NCBI GenBank assembly: GCA_035264885.1
Contig: DATFPK010000023.1
Location: 1-27,211, forward strand
Length of the DNA stretch: 27,211 nt
Source: DATFPK01 sp035264885
Lineage (GTDB): Bacteria > Actinomycetota > Thermoleophilia > Solirubrobacterales > 70-9
Direction: 5' to 3'
Of this stretch, positions 1 through 8,220 are shown one piece after another; the stretch's first letter is position 1, and the number at the start of each line of letters is the position of its first letter. The notes beneath the pieces are model-generated. The model searched no databases and was not told where the DNA came from. It saw only the letters and a list, made by a program, of their open reading frames with translations. The translations under genes were made by a program, and so were the position numbers.

Positions 1-12
1 CCCAAGGACTGA
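1..12 (+). CDS. Possible 3' end of an upstream plus-strand gene
   Basis: In frame 1 the first twelve bases read Pro-Lys-Asp-stop (TGA at 10-12). A perfect hairpin follows at once, as expected at the end of a gene. Only three codons are visible, so neither the family nor the reading frame can be confirmed. The hairpin position is the only support. Confidence 0.3.
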   Translation, partial: PKD

Positions 13-18
13 CCGCGC

Positions 19-46
19 CGCGGGGCCGCCGCCAGGCGGCCCCGCG
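19..46. terminator. Perfect GC-rich hairpin, probable terminator
   Basis: Bases 19-30 and 35-46 form a perfect 12-bp inverted repeat with a 4-nt GCCA loop. No clear T-run follows (TCCCCTATATCTTC), so it is a weak match to a classical intrinsic terminator. Its place between a possible stop at 10-12 and the next start at 70 fits termination of an upstream gene. Confidence 0.6.
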
Positions 47-69
47 TCCCCTATATCTTCGCCCGCCGG

Positions 70-870
70 ATGGGCTTCGACGCCGAGACCGCGCTTCGTC
101 CGGCCGGCGACGGACGGCTGATCGGCGAGATCTCCCCCGGCTGGGAGACGCCGCGCGGCCCGCTCGGCGGCTATGTAATGGCGATCCTCATGCGCGGGCT
201 CGAGCGTGCGGTTGCCGATCCCGAGCGCCAGGCGCGCGCGTTGACCATGCACTTCCTCCGCGTCCCGCGGGCAGGCTCCGTGGAGGTGCGCGCGGACGTC
301 GAGCGGACCGGCCGCTCCCTGACGACCGTCAGCGGTCGTCTCGAGCAGGACGGCAAGCTGATCGGCCTCGCGCTGGGCGCCTATTCCAAGCCCTGGGACA
401 GCCCCCTGCTCGGCGGCGCCGGGATGCCGGAGGTCGACCCCCCGGAGGAGCAGCGCCCCACCCGCGACGAGCTGGGGCGCGAGCCGCCCGCGTTCACGCA
501 GAAGCTGACGATGCAGCACCGCATCGGCCCGGCTCCCTTCAGCGGCGCCGACCGCGGCGAGGTCGGTGGCTGGCTCGGGCTTCGCGAGGAGCGCCCGATC
601 GACGCGCTGGCGGTCGCGGTGCTCGCGGACGCCTGGTTTCCCGCTCCCTGGCCCCGGCTGACCGGCCTCGCGCCGGCGCCGACCGTCGACCTCACGATCC
701 ACTTCCGCGCACCGCTGCCGCTGCCCGATGACGTGCTGCTGGGCCGGTTCACCAACTCGCTCGTGCGTGACGGGTTCTTCGAGGAGGACGGCGAGCTGTG
801 GGCGCCGAACGGAACCCTCGTGGCGCAGTCCCGGCAGCTCGGACTCCTGCTCGGCGCCGAGGCGCCGTGA
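70..870 (+). CDS. Acyl-CoA thioesterase-like, double-hotdog family
   Basis: Predicted 266-residue soluble protein with the layout of TesB-like/4HBT_3 double-hotdog thioesterases, which hydrolyse acyl-CoA thioesters. The N-terminal half contains the substrate-helix segment GGYVMAILMRGLERA followed by LTMHFLRVPRAGSVEV, the usual first-hotdog strands. The second half contains the repeat-like VDLTIHFRAPLP and ends in QSRQLGLLL, typical of actinobacterial members. Length fits the family (about 260-290 residues). The ATG at 70 has no Shine-Dalgarno, but a TATATC box at 53-58 could give a very short leader. It is convergent with pdxH, with a 16-bp gap and no hairpin between them. The physiological substrate cannot be read from the sequence. 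Confidence 0.82.
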   Translation: MGFDAETALRPAGDGRLIGEISPGWETPRGPLGGYVMAILMRGLERAVADPERQARALTMHFLRVPRAGSVEVRADVERTGRSLTTVSGRLEQDGKLIGLALGAYSKPWDSPLLGGAGMPEVDPPEEQRPTRDELGREPPAFTQKLTMQHRIGPAPFSGADRGEVGGWLGLREERPIDALAVAVLADAWFPAPWPRLTGLAPAPTVDLTIHFRAPLPLPDDVLLGRFTNSLVRDGFFEEDGELWAPNGTLVAQSRQLGLLLGAEAP

Positions 871-886
871 CGCCCGCGCACCGCCA

Positions 887-1513
887 CTAGGGCGCGAGCC
901 GCTCGACCACCCAGCCCGCGTCCTCGCGCCGATAGCGGAAGCGGTCGTGGAGCCGGGCGGTCTGGCCCTGCCAGAACTCGACCGTCTCCGGCAGCAGGAC
1001 GTAGCCGCCCCAGTGGTCCGGCCGCGGCGCTTCGGCCCCGTCGCCGAACCGCTCCCGGGCCTCCGCCAGGCCCGCGTCCAGCTCCTCGCGCGTCTCGATC
1101 ACGCGGCTCTGCGGCGACGTCCAGGCGCCAAGGCGGCTGTCCGGCGGCCGGGTCGCGAAGTAGGCGTCGGATTCGCCCTCGGGCAGGCGTTCGACCGGGC
1201 CCCGCGCCCGCACCTGGCGGTCGAGCTCGCGCCAGTAGAGGACCAGGGCGGCGCGCGGCCGCGCCACGAGCTGCGCCGCCTTGGCGCTCTCGTAGTTGGT
1301 GAAGAACCGGAACCCGTCGGGCCCGAACCCCTTGAGCAGGACCATTCGCGCGTCCGGAGACCCGTCCTCGCCGGCGGTCGCCAGCGTCATCGCGTCCGGC
1401 AGCGGGACTTCGCGCTCGGCCTCGCGGTACCAGGCGGCGAACTGCTCAATGGGGTTCGCGGCCAAGTCCTCCCGGCGGATCGGCGGGCGGGAGTGGCGCG
1501 GTGGTTCGGGCAC
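887..1513 (-). CDS. pdxH: Pyridoxamine/pyridoxine 5'-phosphate oxidase
   Basis: A 208-residue FMN enzyme that oxidises pyridoxamine- or pyridoxine-5'-phosphate to pyridoxal 5'-phosphate in the cytoplasm, the last step of vitamin B6 synthesis and salvage. Recognisable family segments run in order: NPIEQFAAWYREA near the N-terminus, ARMVLLKGFGPDGFRFFTNYESAKA (FMN site), the LVLYWRELDRQVRARGPVERL strand pair, RPPDSRLGAWTSPQS, and the C-terminal RLHDRFRYRRE...WVVERLAP, which closes the PLP/FMN pocket. Length is normal. The start is GTG at 1513. A divergent GST-like gene begins 39 bp away, so the two probably share a compact promoter region. I see no defect in the family motifs. Confidence 0.95.
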   Translation of the reverse strand: MPEPPRHSRPPIRREDLAANPIEQFAAWYREAEREVPLPDAMTLATAGEDGSPDARMVLLKGFGPDGFRFFTNYESAKAAQLVARPRAALVLYWRELDRQVRARGPVERLPEGESDAYFATRPPDSRLGAWTSPQSRVIETREELDAGLAEARERFGDGAEAPRPDHWGGYVLLPETVEFWQGQTARLHDRFRYRREDAGWVVERLAP

Positions 1514-1552
1514 GGCGCCAATCTACGGGCGCGGTAGGTTGGAGGGGTGACG

Positions 1553-2296
1553 GTGAAGCTCTACTCGCTGGCGACCTCCCACCCCGCTCGCGCCGCCGGC
1601 CTGATGCTCCGCCACAAGGGCGTCGAGCACGAGATCGTCAACCTGCCGCCCGGCTCGCAGCCGGTTGTCCTTCGCGTCCGCGGCTTCCCCGGCCCCACGG
1701 TCCCGGCGCTGGAGATCGACGGCCGCCGGGTCCAGGGGTCGCGGGAGATCTCGCGGGCCCTCGACAAGCTCCAGCCCGAGCCGCCTCTCTTCCCCTCCGA
1801 TCCCGAGCGGCGCGAGGCGGTCGAGGCCGCCGAGACCTGGGGCGAGGCTGTCTACCAGTCGGTGCCCCGGCGGATCTTCCGCTGGTCCCTGAGCCACGAC
1901 CGCGACCTCCGCGTCGCGCTGGCCGAAGCCTCGGACATGCCGGCGATCCCGATCGTCGCCAGCCTGACCAGGCCGGTGGCGGTCGGCTTCGCATTGGCCG
2001 TCGGGGCCACGGCCGAGGCCGTGCGCGGCGACCTCGCGACGCTCCCCACGCACCTCGACCGCATCGACTCCCTGATCGCCGACGGGGTGATCGGCGGCGA
2101 GGAGCTGAACGCGGCCGACTTCCAGATCGGGACATCGACCCGGGTGCTGCTCAACTTCCCCCAGATCGCGCCGCTGATCGAGGGACGGCCGGCCGGCGAG
2201 CACGCGATGCGGATCGCCCCGAACTTCGGGCGCCAGATGTCGCTGCGGCTGCCGCCGGAGTGGCTGCCCGAGGGCACGCCCGCCCGCGTCAGTTGA
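1553..2296 (+). CDS. Glutathione S-transferase-like protein
   Basis: Begins with the thioredoxin-fold signature KLYSLATSHPARAAGLML, continues to the cis-proline strand GPTVPALEIDG and the following GSREISRAL helix, then an all-helical C-terminal domain. This is the GST_N/GST_C layout at the usual size (247 residues). I prefer GTG at 1553 over GTG at 1547 because GGAGG at 1541-1545 lies 7 nt upstream of 1553 but almost touches 1547, and GST proteins commonly begin at the KLY strand. Most actinobacteria lack glutathione, so a substrate cannot be inferred. It may use another thiol or act as a chaperone or redox protein. Its stop overlaps the convergent YqgE-like gene by 8 bp. Confidence 0.75.
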   Translation: MKLYSLATSHPARAAGLMLRHKGVEHEIVNLPPGSQPVVLRVRGFPGPTVPALEIDGRRVQGSREISRALDKLQPEPPLFPSDPERREAVEAAETWGEAVYQSVPRRIFRWSLSHDRDLRVALAEASDMPAIPIVASLTRPVAVGFALAVGATAEAVRGDLATLPTHLDRIDSLIADGVIGGEELNAADFQIGTSTRVLLNFPQIAPLIEGRPAGEHAMRIAPNFGRQMSLRLPPEWLPEGTPARVS

Positions 2297-2813
2297 GCGA
2301 CGGGTCGTCGGGCATCGTCGCCAGCAGGGCGTACTCGCCGCCGCGGCGCTGAAGCGCGACCGCCCACAGGTCCTCGGCTAGGAACGGGTCCTCGGGGGCG
2401 GCGTCCTCTAGCAGCCACGCCTCGCGCTCCATCTCGCTCTCGAGCTGGCCGGGGCTCCAGCCCGAATGCCCGGCGTAGACCCGGGCGCGGGTGACGCCGG
2501 CAGTGTCACTCGGGTCGACGACGCCGAGGTCGCCGACGACCGGCTTGGGCGAGGCGGCCGGGTCCTCGAAGCTGCCGAGCACGACGACCGACTCGGTCGC
2601 GACCGGGCCGCCGATCCGGACCGGCTCCTCCTCCCCGGCGATCTCCGACAAAGTGGGAATCGCCTCTCTCACCGTCGTCTCCGCGGCGCGGTTGAGGACG
2701 ACGCCGAAGGCGCCCTCCTCGCCGTGCTCGACAATCAGCACGGCGGTGCGCCGGAAGAAGTCGAACAGGCTCGGCGCCGCGATCAGGAGCTTGCCCCGGA
2801 GCGATTCCGCCAT
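2289..2813 (-). CDS. YqgE/AlgH family protein (DUF179)
   Basis: A 174-residue protein with the DUF179 family marks: LRGKLLIAAPSLFDFFRRTAVLIVEHGEEGAFGVVLNR at the N-terminus, the central RIGGPV, and RVYAGHSGWSPGQLESEME followed by W at the C-terminal half. It is a cytoplasmic family. The name comes from AlgH, linked to alginate regulation in Pseudomonas, but the molecular function is not settled. Its ATG (2813-2811) shares one base with the stop of the upstream dehydrogenase (TGATG), so the two are translationally coupled. The coupling does not by itself reveal a shared pathway. Confidence 0.9.
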   Translation of the reverse strand: MAESLRGKLLIAAPSLFDFFRRTAVLIVEHGEEGAFGVVLNRAAETTVREAIPTLSEIAGEEEPVRIGGPVATESVVVLGSFEDPAASPKPVVGDLGVVDPSDTAGVTRARVYAGHSGWSPGQLESEMEREAWLLEDAAPEDPFLAEDLWAVALQRRGGEYALLATMPDDPSLN

Positions 2814-3856
2814 CAGGGACGCAGGACGATCTTCAGCGCCTCGCGGCGATCGTAGACCTCATAGGCCTCGGCAGCCTCCTCGAGCGACATGTGGTGGGTC
2901 ACGAGCGGCGAAGGGTCGAGCCGTCCGGACGTCAGCCCGTCGAGGACGGGGTCGAGGTGGGCGATCACGTTGGCCTGTCCGGTACGCAGGGTCAGGGACT
3001 TGATCCAGACGACCCCCATATGCAGCTCGAGCCGCTCCGAGTAGACCCCCGTTGCCGAGACCGTACCGGCCTTGCGGGTCAGCCGGCAGGCCATGTCGAG
3101 CGCGCTTGGGTGGCCCACCGCATCGACGCACCCGTCGACGCCGCGACCCTCGGTCACCTCCTTGACTTTGGCCCTGACGTCATCCTCGGTGAGGTGGACG
3201 GGGGTCGCGCCGAAGGACTCCGCCATCGCCAGCCGGTCCTCGACCGAGTCGACGGCGATCACCTGGGAGGCGCCGGCGGCTCGGGCGACCTGCACGGCGC
3301 AGAGACCGACCGGGCCGAGGCCCAGGACGGCGACCGCGTCGCCGTCCCCCGTCCCGAGCGCGTCGACCGCGTGATAGCCGGTGCCCATCACGTCCCCCGC
3401 GAAGAGGGCGACGTCGTCGGAGAGGCCGTCGGGGACGGGCCGGAGGGCCATGTCCGCGTTCGGCACCAGGAGCAGGTCCGCCTGGGCACCCTGGAGCGAG
3501 CCGAGGGTCGACCCGTGGCCGAAGACCCGCCCGTGGTCGCACTTGGTGAACTCGCCGAGCCGGCAGAAGAAGCACTTCCCGCAAGCGGTCACGAACGCCC
3601 CGAGCACACGGTCGCCGGGCGTTACCCGCTCGACGCCGTCACCTGCGTCGACGACCGTACCGACGTACTCGTGGCCCAGGGTAAAGCCCTGCTCGATCGT
3701 GATCCGGCCGTGGTAGAGGTGGAGATCGGAGCCGCAGACGCCGGTCGACTCGACCCGGATCACCGCCTCGTCCGGGGACGCCACCTGCGGGTCATCCTTC
3801 TCCTCGATCCGCACCTCGCCGGGCGCCTGGTACGTCACCGCACGCACGGCCGGCAC
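2813..3856 (-). CDS. Zinc-dependent alcohol dehydrogenase (MDR family)
   Basis: A 347-residue medium-chain dehydrogenase. The catalytic zinc ligands are visible as Cys41 in GVCGSDLH and His62-Glu63 in GHEYVG. The structural zinc site is complete, with Cys92, Cys95, Cys98 and Cys106. The Rossmann motif GLGPVG lies at about 179-184, followed by a strand ending in VIAVDS, where the Asp favours NAD(H). The overall pattern resembles threonine-dehydrogenase/sorbitol-dehydrogenase-like members, but the substrate cannot be fixed. The start is GTG at 3856, only 23 bp from the divergent MoxR start. It forms a two-gene unit with the YqgE-like gene. Confidence 0.88.
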   Translation of the reverse strand: MPAVRAVTYQAPGEVRIEEKDDPQVASPDEAVIRVESTGVCGSDLHLYHGRITIEQGFTLGHEYVGTVVDAGDGVERVTPGDRVLGAFVTACGKCFFCRLGEFTKCDHGRVFGHGSTLGSLQGAQADLLLVPNADMALRPVPDGLSDDVALFAGDVMGTGYHAVDALGTGDGDAVAVLGLGPVGLCAVQVARAAGASQVIAVDSVEDRLAMAESFGATPVHLTEDDVRAKVKEVTEGRGVDGCVDAVGHPSALDMACRLTRKAGTVSATGVYSERLELHMGVVWIKSLTLRTGQANVIAHLDPVLDGLTSGRLDPSPLVTHHMSLEEAAEAYEVYDRREALKIVLRP

Positions 3857-3867
3857 CCTACTCGCCG

Positions 3868-3873
3868 TACCAT
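3868..3873 (+). promoter_or_regulatory. Candidate -10 box for a leaderless MoxR transcript
   Basis: TACCAT (TAnnnT pattern) ends 6 nt before the GTG start at 3880. Only 23 bp separate the two divergent start codons and no Shine-Dalgarno precedes 3880. Transcription starting at the GTG itself would explain the arrangement. This rests on spacing and a short degenerate motif. Confidence 0.35.
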
Positions 3874-3879
3874 GGGGTC

Positions 3880-4827
3880 GTGGCCTCGCACCAGCTCGAT
3901 CCCGCGGGAGTCGCCGAGGTCGGCTCGCGCCTGAGCGCCAACGTCCGCGCCGCGGTCAAGGTCTCGGACGGGGTGATGCGCGACGTGCTCGTCGCCGTCC
4001 TCGCCGAGGGGCACGTCCTGATCGAGGACTATCCCGGCGTCGGCAAGACCGCGCTCGCCCGCGCCCTCGCCCGGTCGCTGGGCTCCGAGTACGCCCGGAT
4101 CCAGTGCACCGCCGACCTGCTGCCCGCCGACGTGGTCGGGACGAACGTGTTCGACCAGCGCGAGGCGCGCTTCTTCTTCCACCCCGGCCCGGTCTTCGCC
4201 AACGTCGTCCTGGTCGACGAGATCAATCGCACCTCGCCGAAGACGCAGTCGGGGCTGCTCGAGTGCATGCAGGAGCGCCACGTCACCGTCGACGGGCATC
4301 AGCATGAGCTCGCGCGCCCCTTCATCGTCCTCGCAACCCAGAACCCGATCGAGTACGAGGGGACCTATCCGCTCCCCGAGGCGCAGCTCGACCGCTTCAT
4401 GGTCCGGATCTCGCTCGGGTACCCGAGCCGGCGCGACGAGACCGAGATGCTCGCGGAGCACGCCGAGCACGACCGCGTGCTCGACCTCGAGCCGATCGCC
4501 GACACGGCGCTGGTCCGGGCCGCCCAGCAGGCGGTGGGGCAGGTCCACGGGAGTGAGGCCGTTCGCCGCTACATCGTCGCCGTCTGCGAACAGACTCGCG
4601 GTGATCAGCGCGTCGACCTGGGCGCCAGCCCCCGGGCGGGCCTCATGTTGTTCCGCGCCGCGAAGGGGCTCGCCGCGCTCGAGGGACGTGACCACGTGCT
4701 TCCCGACGACATCCAGGCGCTGGCGCCTTCCGTCCTCTCCCACCGCCTGCTCCTGGCGCCGGGCGTCGCCACCGAGGAGCGCGAGGCGGTGATCCGGGAG
4801 GCCCTGGAACGGGTCCCGGCTCTCTGA
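3880..4827 (+). CDS. MoxR-family AAA+ ATPase
   Basis: A 315-residue AAA+ ATPase of the MoxR group, which acts as a chaperone for assembling or activating partner proteins. Walker A is GVGKT (about residues 53-57), Walker B is LVDE (111-114), and the sensor-1 segment is LATQNPIEYEGTYPLPEAQLDRF with Asn155. The ADLLPADVVGTNVFD segment and the C-terminal lid (SPRAGLMLFRAAKGLAAL...VLPDDIQALAPSVLSHRL) are typical. It is the first gene of a three-gene operon with DUF58 and TgpA-like proteins, 7 nt before DUF58. This is a widespread arrangement in which the ATPase is thought to serve the DUF58 protein and its membrane transglutaminase partner. The in-frame start is GTG at 3880. The nearby ATG at 3872 is out of frame. 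Confidence 0.95.
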   Translation: MASHQLDPAGVAEVGSRLSANVRAAVKVSDGVMRDVLVAVLAEGHVLIEDYPGVGKTALARALARSLGSEYARIQCTADLLPADVVGTNVFDQREARFFFHPGPVFANVVLVDEINRTSPKTQSGLLECMQERHVTVDGHQHELARPFIVLATQNPIEYEGTYPLPEAQLDRFMVRISLGYPSRRDETEMLAEHAEHDRVLDLEPIADTALVRAAQQAVGQVHGSEAVRRYIVAVCEQTRGDQRVDLGASPRAGLMLFRAAKGLAALEGRDHVLPDDIQALAPSVLSHRLLLAPGVATEEREAVIREALERVPAL

Positions 4828-4834
4828 CCCGGCG

Positions 4835-5935
4835 ATGAGGGGGCCGGTCTGGATCCTGGCGCTCGGCGGAGCGCTGATCCTCGGCGGCGCCGGGTTCGAC
4901 TCGCCGTCGCTGCTCGTCCCGGGCTCCGGACTCGTCCTGCTCGTCGCCGGCGCGGCGATCTGGGTCGAGACGGCCGCCCGGCTGGCCCGGGTGTCGCGAG
5001 CCCCCGGCCCGGCCCGCGTCGTCGAAGGAGAGCTCTTCCCGCTGCGGATCACGGTCACGGCGCCGCTGCCGCTGCCCGGCGGCGATCTCGAGGATCCCCT
5101 GCTCGAGGAGCCGCTGGCGGTTGGACCGCGGCGGCGCTCCCACAGCGCGGCGGTCGAGATCTGGGGGCGGGGTCGCCGCCGCCTCCGGCCACCTGCCCTG
5201 ACGGTCCGTGATCCGCTGGGGCTGCGCGAGCGGCGGGTGGAAGGCGACTCCGCCCATGAGCTCCTCGTCCTGCCGGGGATCTTCCCGGTCGAGGCCGCCG
5301 GCGGTGGCGGCGAGCCCACTGGGTCGGCGGTGCGGGCGGGAGCAGCAGGAGCCGGCGCCTGGCTCGACGCGGCGGCGATCGACGTCGAGATCGACGGCCT
5401 TCGCCCGTACCGTCCGGGCACGCCTGCGTCGCGGATCCACTGGCCTTCGGTGGCGCGCAGCGGCGAGATGCTCGAGCGCCGCCTGGTCGCCGGCTCCGGC
5501 TCGACCCCCATGGTCGTCCTCGACGCCAGCCGGCCCGCAGGCGCCGAGGCGCTCGACCGCGCGGTCCGCGCGGCGGCGTCGCTCTGCCTTCACCTGGCCC
5601 GGGCCGGCGGTTGCTCCCTGTTGCTGCCGGGGGCGAGCCGGCCGATCGACATCGATCCGGCGCTGGCGCGCTGGGCGCACGCCCACGCCCGGCTCGCGCT
5701 CGTCGAGGCCGGCCAGCGGACGTTCAGCGCCGGCAGGCCGCGGGCGATGCTCTTCTGGGTCACCGGGAACGACCCCGCCAGGGCTCTGCGCTCGGCCCGC
5801 CCTGGTCCCGGTGGGGCCGTCCTGGTGAGCTCCGAGCCGCTGCGCGGCGCCGCGGTGGCTTTCACCGTCGCCGGCTGCCATGGCCACCGGATCGGGGCGG
5901 CGACCGGACGGATGGCAGCGGGGACGGCGCGGTGA
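4835..5935 (+). CDS. DUF58 domain-containing membrane protein
   Basis: 366 residues. Two N-terminal hydrophobic segments (roughly 7-25 and 28-47) anchor it in the membrane. A long cytoplasmic part contains the DUF58 signature PYRPGTPASRIHWPSVARSGEMLERR near residues 188-213, followed by a VWA-like stretch (MVVLDASRP...ALDRAVRAAASLCLHLARAG). In the usual motif the residue after YxxG is Asp; here it is Thr, a small deviation. ATG at 4835 follows the MoxR stop by 7 nt. The 3' end overlaps the next gene by GTGA. The family role is unclear. Its constant neighbours point to cell-envelope or stress-linked protein complexes. Confidence 0.9.
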   Translation: MRGPVWILALGGALILGGAGFDSPSLLVPGSGLVLLVAGAAIWVETAARLARVSRAPGPARVVEGELFPLRITVTAPLPLPGGDLEDPLLEEPLAVGPRRRSHSAAVEIWGRGRRRLRPPALTVRDPLGLRERRVEGDSAHELLVLPGIFPVEAAGGGGEPTGSAVRAGAAGAGAWLDAAAIDVEIDGLRPYRPGTPASRIHWPSVARSGEMLERRLVAGSGSTPMVVLDASRPAGAEALDRAVRAAASLCLHLARAGGCSLLLPGASRPIDIDPALARWAHAHARLALVEAGQRTFSAGRPRAMLFWVTGNDPARALRSARPGPGGAVLVSSEPLRGAAVAFTVAGCHGHRIGAATGRMAAGTAR

Positions 5936-8220
5936 CGCCGGTCGACCAGCGAGCAACGGCGCTGCGGCTGGCGACCTTCGCGGCGCTGGCGGCCTTCGCG
6001 GCGTTTCACTGGTTCACCCTGGTCGCCGACCCGCCGCTGGGCCGGGCGGCCCTGCTGGTCTTGGTCGCGACGGCGGGGGGCGCCCTGCTGGCCGGCCTGG
6101 GTTCCGCGATGGCCCGGTCGCCCGGGCGCGTCGGCACCGCCGCGGCCGGGGCCCTGGCGGCGCTGGTCACCTTCATCACTCTTTTCGCCGCCCTCGCCGC
6201 GACTGGCGTCCCCGCCGACCTCCTCCCCCCGTGGCGCTGGGACGACCTGGCCAACGAGATCGACCCGGCGCTGCGCAGGTTCCACGAGATCCCGCTGCCC
6301 TACGACGGCGGTGGCCGCTGGATGCGCCTGGCGATCCTGCTGGCCGCACCGATCGCGTTGGCCACCGCGGCGGCGCTGGCCTTCTGGCCGGCAGGGCGCC
6401 GAGCCCCGATCCTGCGCGCGTTGTCGCTGGCCGCGCTCCTGGCCCTCTACGGCGTCGCGGTCAGCTGGGACGGGCGCCGCGCCGAGCTAGCGCTCGGTCT
6501 GGTCCTCCTGGTCCTCACCGCGGCCTGGCTCTGGGGGCCCCGGATCGCCGCCCGCCGCGGGCGCTGGGCAGCTGTCGCCACCCTCGCCGTCGCCGCCGTG
6601 GCGGCGCTGCCCGTGGCGGCCCGCCTCGATCCCGCGGAGCCGCTTCTCGACTACAAGCAGTGGACCCCATTCGGAGAGGCGGCGCCGGCCGGCTTCGACT
6701 GGACCCACTCCTACGGCCCACTCGACTGGCCCCGCCAGGGGACCGTGCTCGCCGAGGTGAAGGCGGATGAGGCGCGCTATTGGAAGGCCGAGGTCCTCGA
6801 CGAGTTCGACGGACTTCGTTGGCGCCGCGCCCCGTTCGAGGCCGGCACGCCCTCGCTCTCACCGTTCTCCCTGACCCTCCAGGAGTCCTCCGCCTCCCAC
6901 CAGGAGTGGACCGAGGTCGCGGGCTTCGAGCTGCGCGGGATGCGCAGCCACTTCGTCCTCGGGCCCGGCACGATCGAGTCGGTCGCCGGCCTGGAGGGCG
7001 TTACGCCGGAAGGCGACGGCACGACGACGGTGGGGGGCGACCAGCTGCGGCCCGGCGACCGCTGGGCGGTGATCTCCTACGTCCCCGACCCGACCCCCGG
7101 TGCGATGGCCGCGGCCGGCGGCTACGGACCCGAGGTGATGCCCTACACCAAGCTGACGGTGCCGATCGCCTCCGGCGGCCTCGACCCCTTCGGCGACTCC
7201 GACCAGGGCTTGCGCCAGAGCGTGAGCGTCCGCCCCTGGGGCTCGGCGTCGGGGGGGACCCCGGGCGCCGAGGAGATCATCGCGACCGGCCCCTACGGGG
7301 AGGTCTACCGCCTGGCTCGCCGGCTCACCGCCGAAGCGCCGAATCCCTACGCGGCGGCGCTCGCCATCCAGTCCTATCTGGGGAACGGGTTCGACTACTC
7401 CGAGGACGTGCCGCTCCGCCCGTACCCGATCCCCGCCTTCCTGTTCGAGGACAAGGCCGGGTACTGCCAGCAGTTCTCCGGCGCCATGGCGCTGCTGCTG
7501 CGGATGAGCGGCATCCCGGCCCGGGTCGCGGCCGGCTTCGCGCCGGGCGCCTTCGACAGCGGGGGCGGCCGGTTCGAGGTCACCGACTTCGACGCCCACT
7601 CGTGGGTCGAGGTCTACTTCCCCGGCATCGGCTGGGTCACGTTCGACCCGACGCCGGGCGCTGCGCCGCCACGGACCCAGCCCTCCTCCGGGCTCGGACC
7701 GGCGAGCAGGACGGGCAGCGGCGCGGCGCAGGGGCGGCCGCTGCCCGAGGTGAAGGGCGAGACGGGCCTCGCGCCGGCCCGTGGCGGTGGCGAAGACGGC
7801 TCTCCGGTCGGAACGGTCCTGGCCGGGCTCGGAGCCACCGCAGCCCTTGCCGCCGCCGCGGTCGCCGCCGTCTCGGTCCGGCGGCGGCGGCGCCTGCGGT
7901 CGGGCCGCTTCGCGCGCGACCAGATCGTCGAGGTGGCAGCGGCCCTCCCCCGGCTCGGCTGGCGGACGCAGCCGGGAGCGACGCTCCTGTCGCTCGAGCG
8001 GCGGCTGGCAACCTCGGCCGGGCCCGCCGCGGCCGCCTACGTCGCCGGCCTGCGACGCCATCTATACGAGGCGGGCAGGCGGCCCCCGCCGGGACCGGGC
8101 GCGCGCCGTGCCTTCCGCCGCGCGGTCACCGGTTCGCGCGGCCGGCGGGCGCGGCTGCGGGGATGGCTGGCGCTGCCGCCCGGCGGGCCGCGTCACCGGT
8201 CGACGGCCGTGAGCGGCTAG
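5932..8220 (+). CDS. TgpA-like membrane transglutaminase
   Basis: I start this at GTG 5932, which overlaps the DUF58 stop (GTGA), giving 762 residues. The upstream extension to 5611 lies inside DUF58 in another frame. The N-terminal part has about six hydrophobic helices (for example LVLVATAGGALLAGLGSAMA and ILRALSLAALLALYGVAVSW), as in the TgpA N-terminal domain. A large extracytoplasmic region follows. The transglutaminase core has the catalytic triad Cys512 (AGYCQQFSGAMALLLRMSGIPARVAAGF), His555 (FDAHSWVEVY) and Asp572 (TFDPTPG). A last transmembrane segment (about 620-645) precedes an Arg-rich cytoplasmic tail like DUF4129. It probably crosslinks or cleaves amide bonds in the envelope. 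The substrate is unknown. Confidence 0.92.
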   Translation: MTPVDQRATALRLATFAALAAFAAFHWFTLVADPPLGRAALLVLVATAGGALLAGLGSAMARSPGRVGTAAAGALAALVTFITLFAALAATGVPADLLPPWRWDDLANEIDPALRRFHEIPLPYDGGGRWMRLAILLAAPIALATAAALAFWPAGRRAPILRALSLAALLALYGVAVSWDGRRAELALGLVLLVLTAAWLWGPRIAARRGRWAAVATLAVAAVAALPVAARLDPAEPLLDYKQWTPFGEAAPAGFDWTHSYGPLDWPRQGTVLAEVKADEARYWKAEVLDEFDGLRWRRAPFEAGTPSLSPFSLTLQESSASHQEWTEVAGFELRGMRSHFVLGPGTIESVAGLEGVTPEGDGTTTVGGDQLRPGDRWAVISYVPDPTPGAMAAAGGYGPEVMPYTKLTVPIASGGLDPFGDSDQGLRQSVSVRPWGSASGGTPGAEEIIATGPYGEVYRLARRLTAEAPNPYAAALAIQSYLGNGFDYSEDVPLRPYPIPAFLFEDKAGYCQQFSGAMALLLRMSGIPARVAAGFAPGAFDSGGGRFEVTDFDAHSWVEVYFPGIGWVTFDPTPGAAPPRTQPSSGLGPASRTGSGAAQGRPLPEVKGETGLAPARGGGEDGSPVGTVLAGLGATAALAAAAVAAVSVRRRRRLRSGRFARDQIVEVAAALPRLGWRTQPGATLLSLERRLATSAGPAAAAYVAGLRRHLYEAGRRPPPGPGARRAFRRAVTGSRGRRARLRGWLALPPGGPRHRSTAVSG
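8217..8220. other. Shared CTAG: two convergent stop codons on one palindrome
   Basis: The palindrome CTAG supplies the TAG stop of the transglutaminase gene on the plus strand (8218-8220) and the TAG stop of the HD-GYP gene on the minus strand (8219-8217). No space is left for a terminator, so transcripts must run into each other. The same arrangement recurs at 19913-19916. Confidence 0.95.

Noticed and set aside
4142..4153. CGAACGTGTTCG, resembling an SOS box
   Set aside because: The half-sites are separated by 2 bases rather than 4, and the site is inside the MoxR coding region.
3835..5511. Long minus-strand frame (558 codons) opposite MoxR and DUF58
   Set aside because: It is antisense to two well-supported genes, low-complexity, and shows no family motif.
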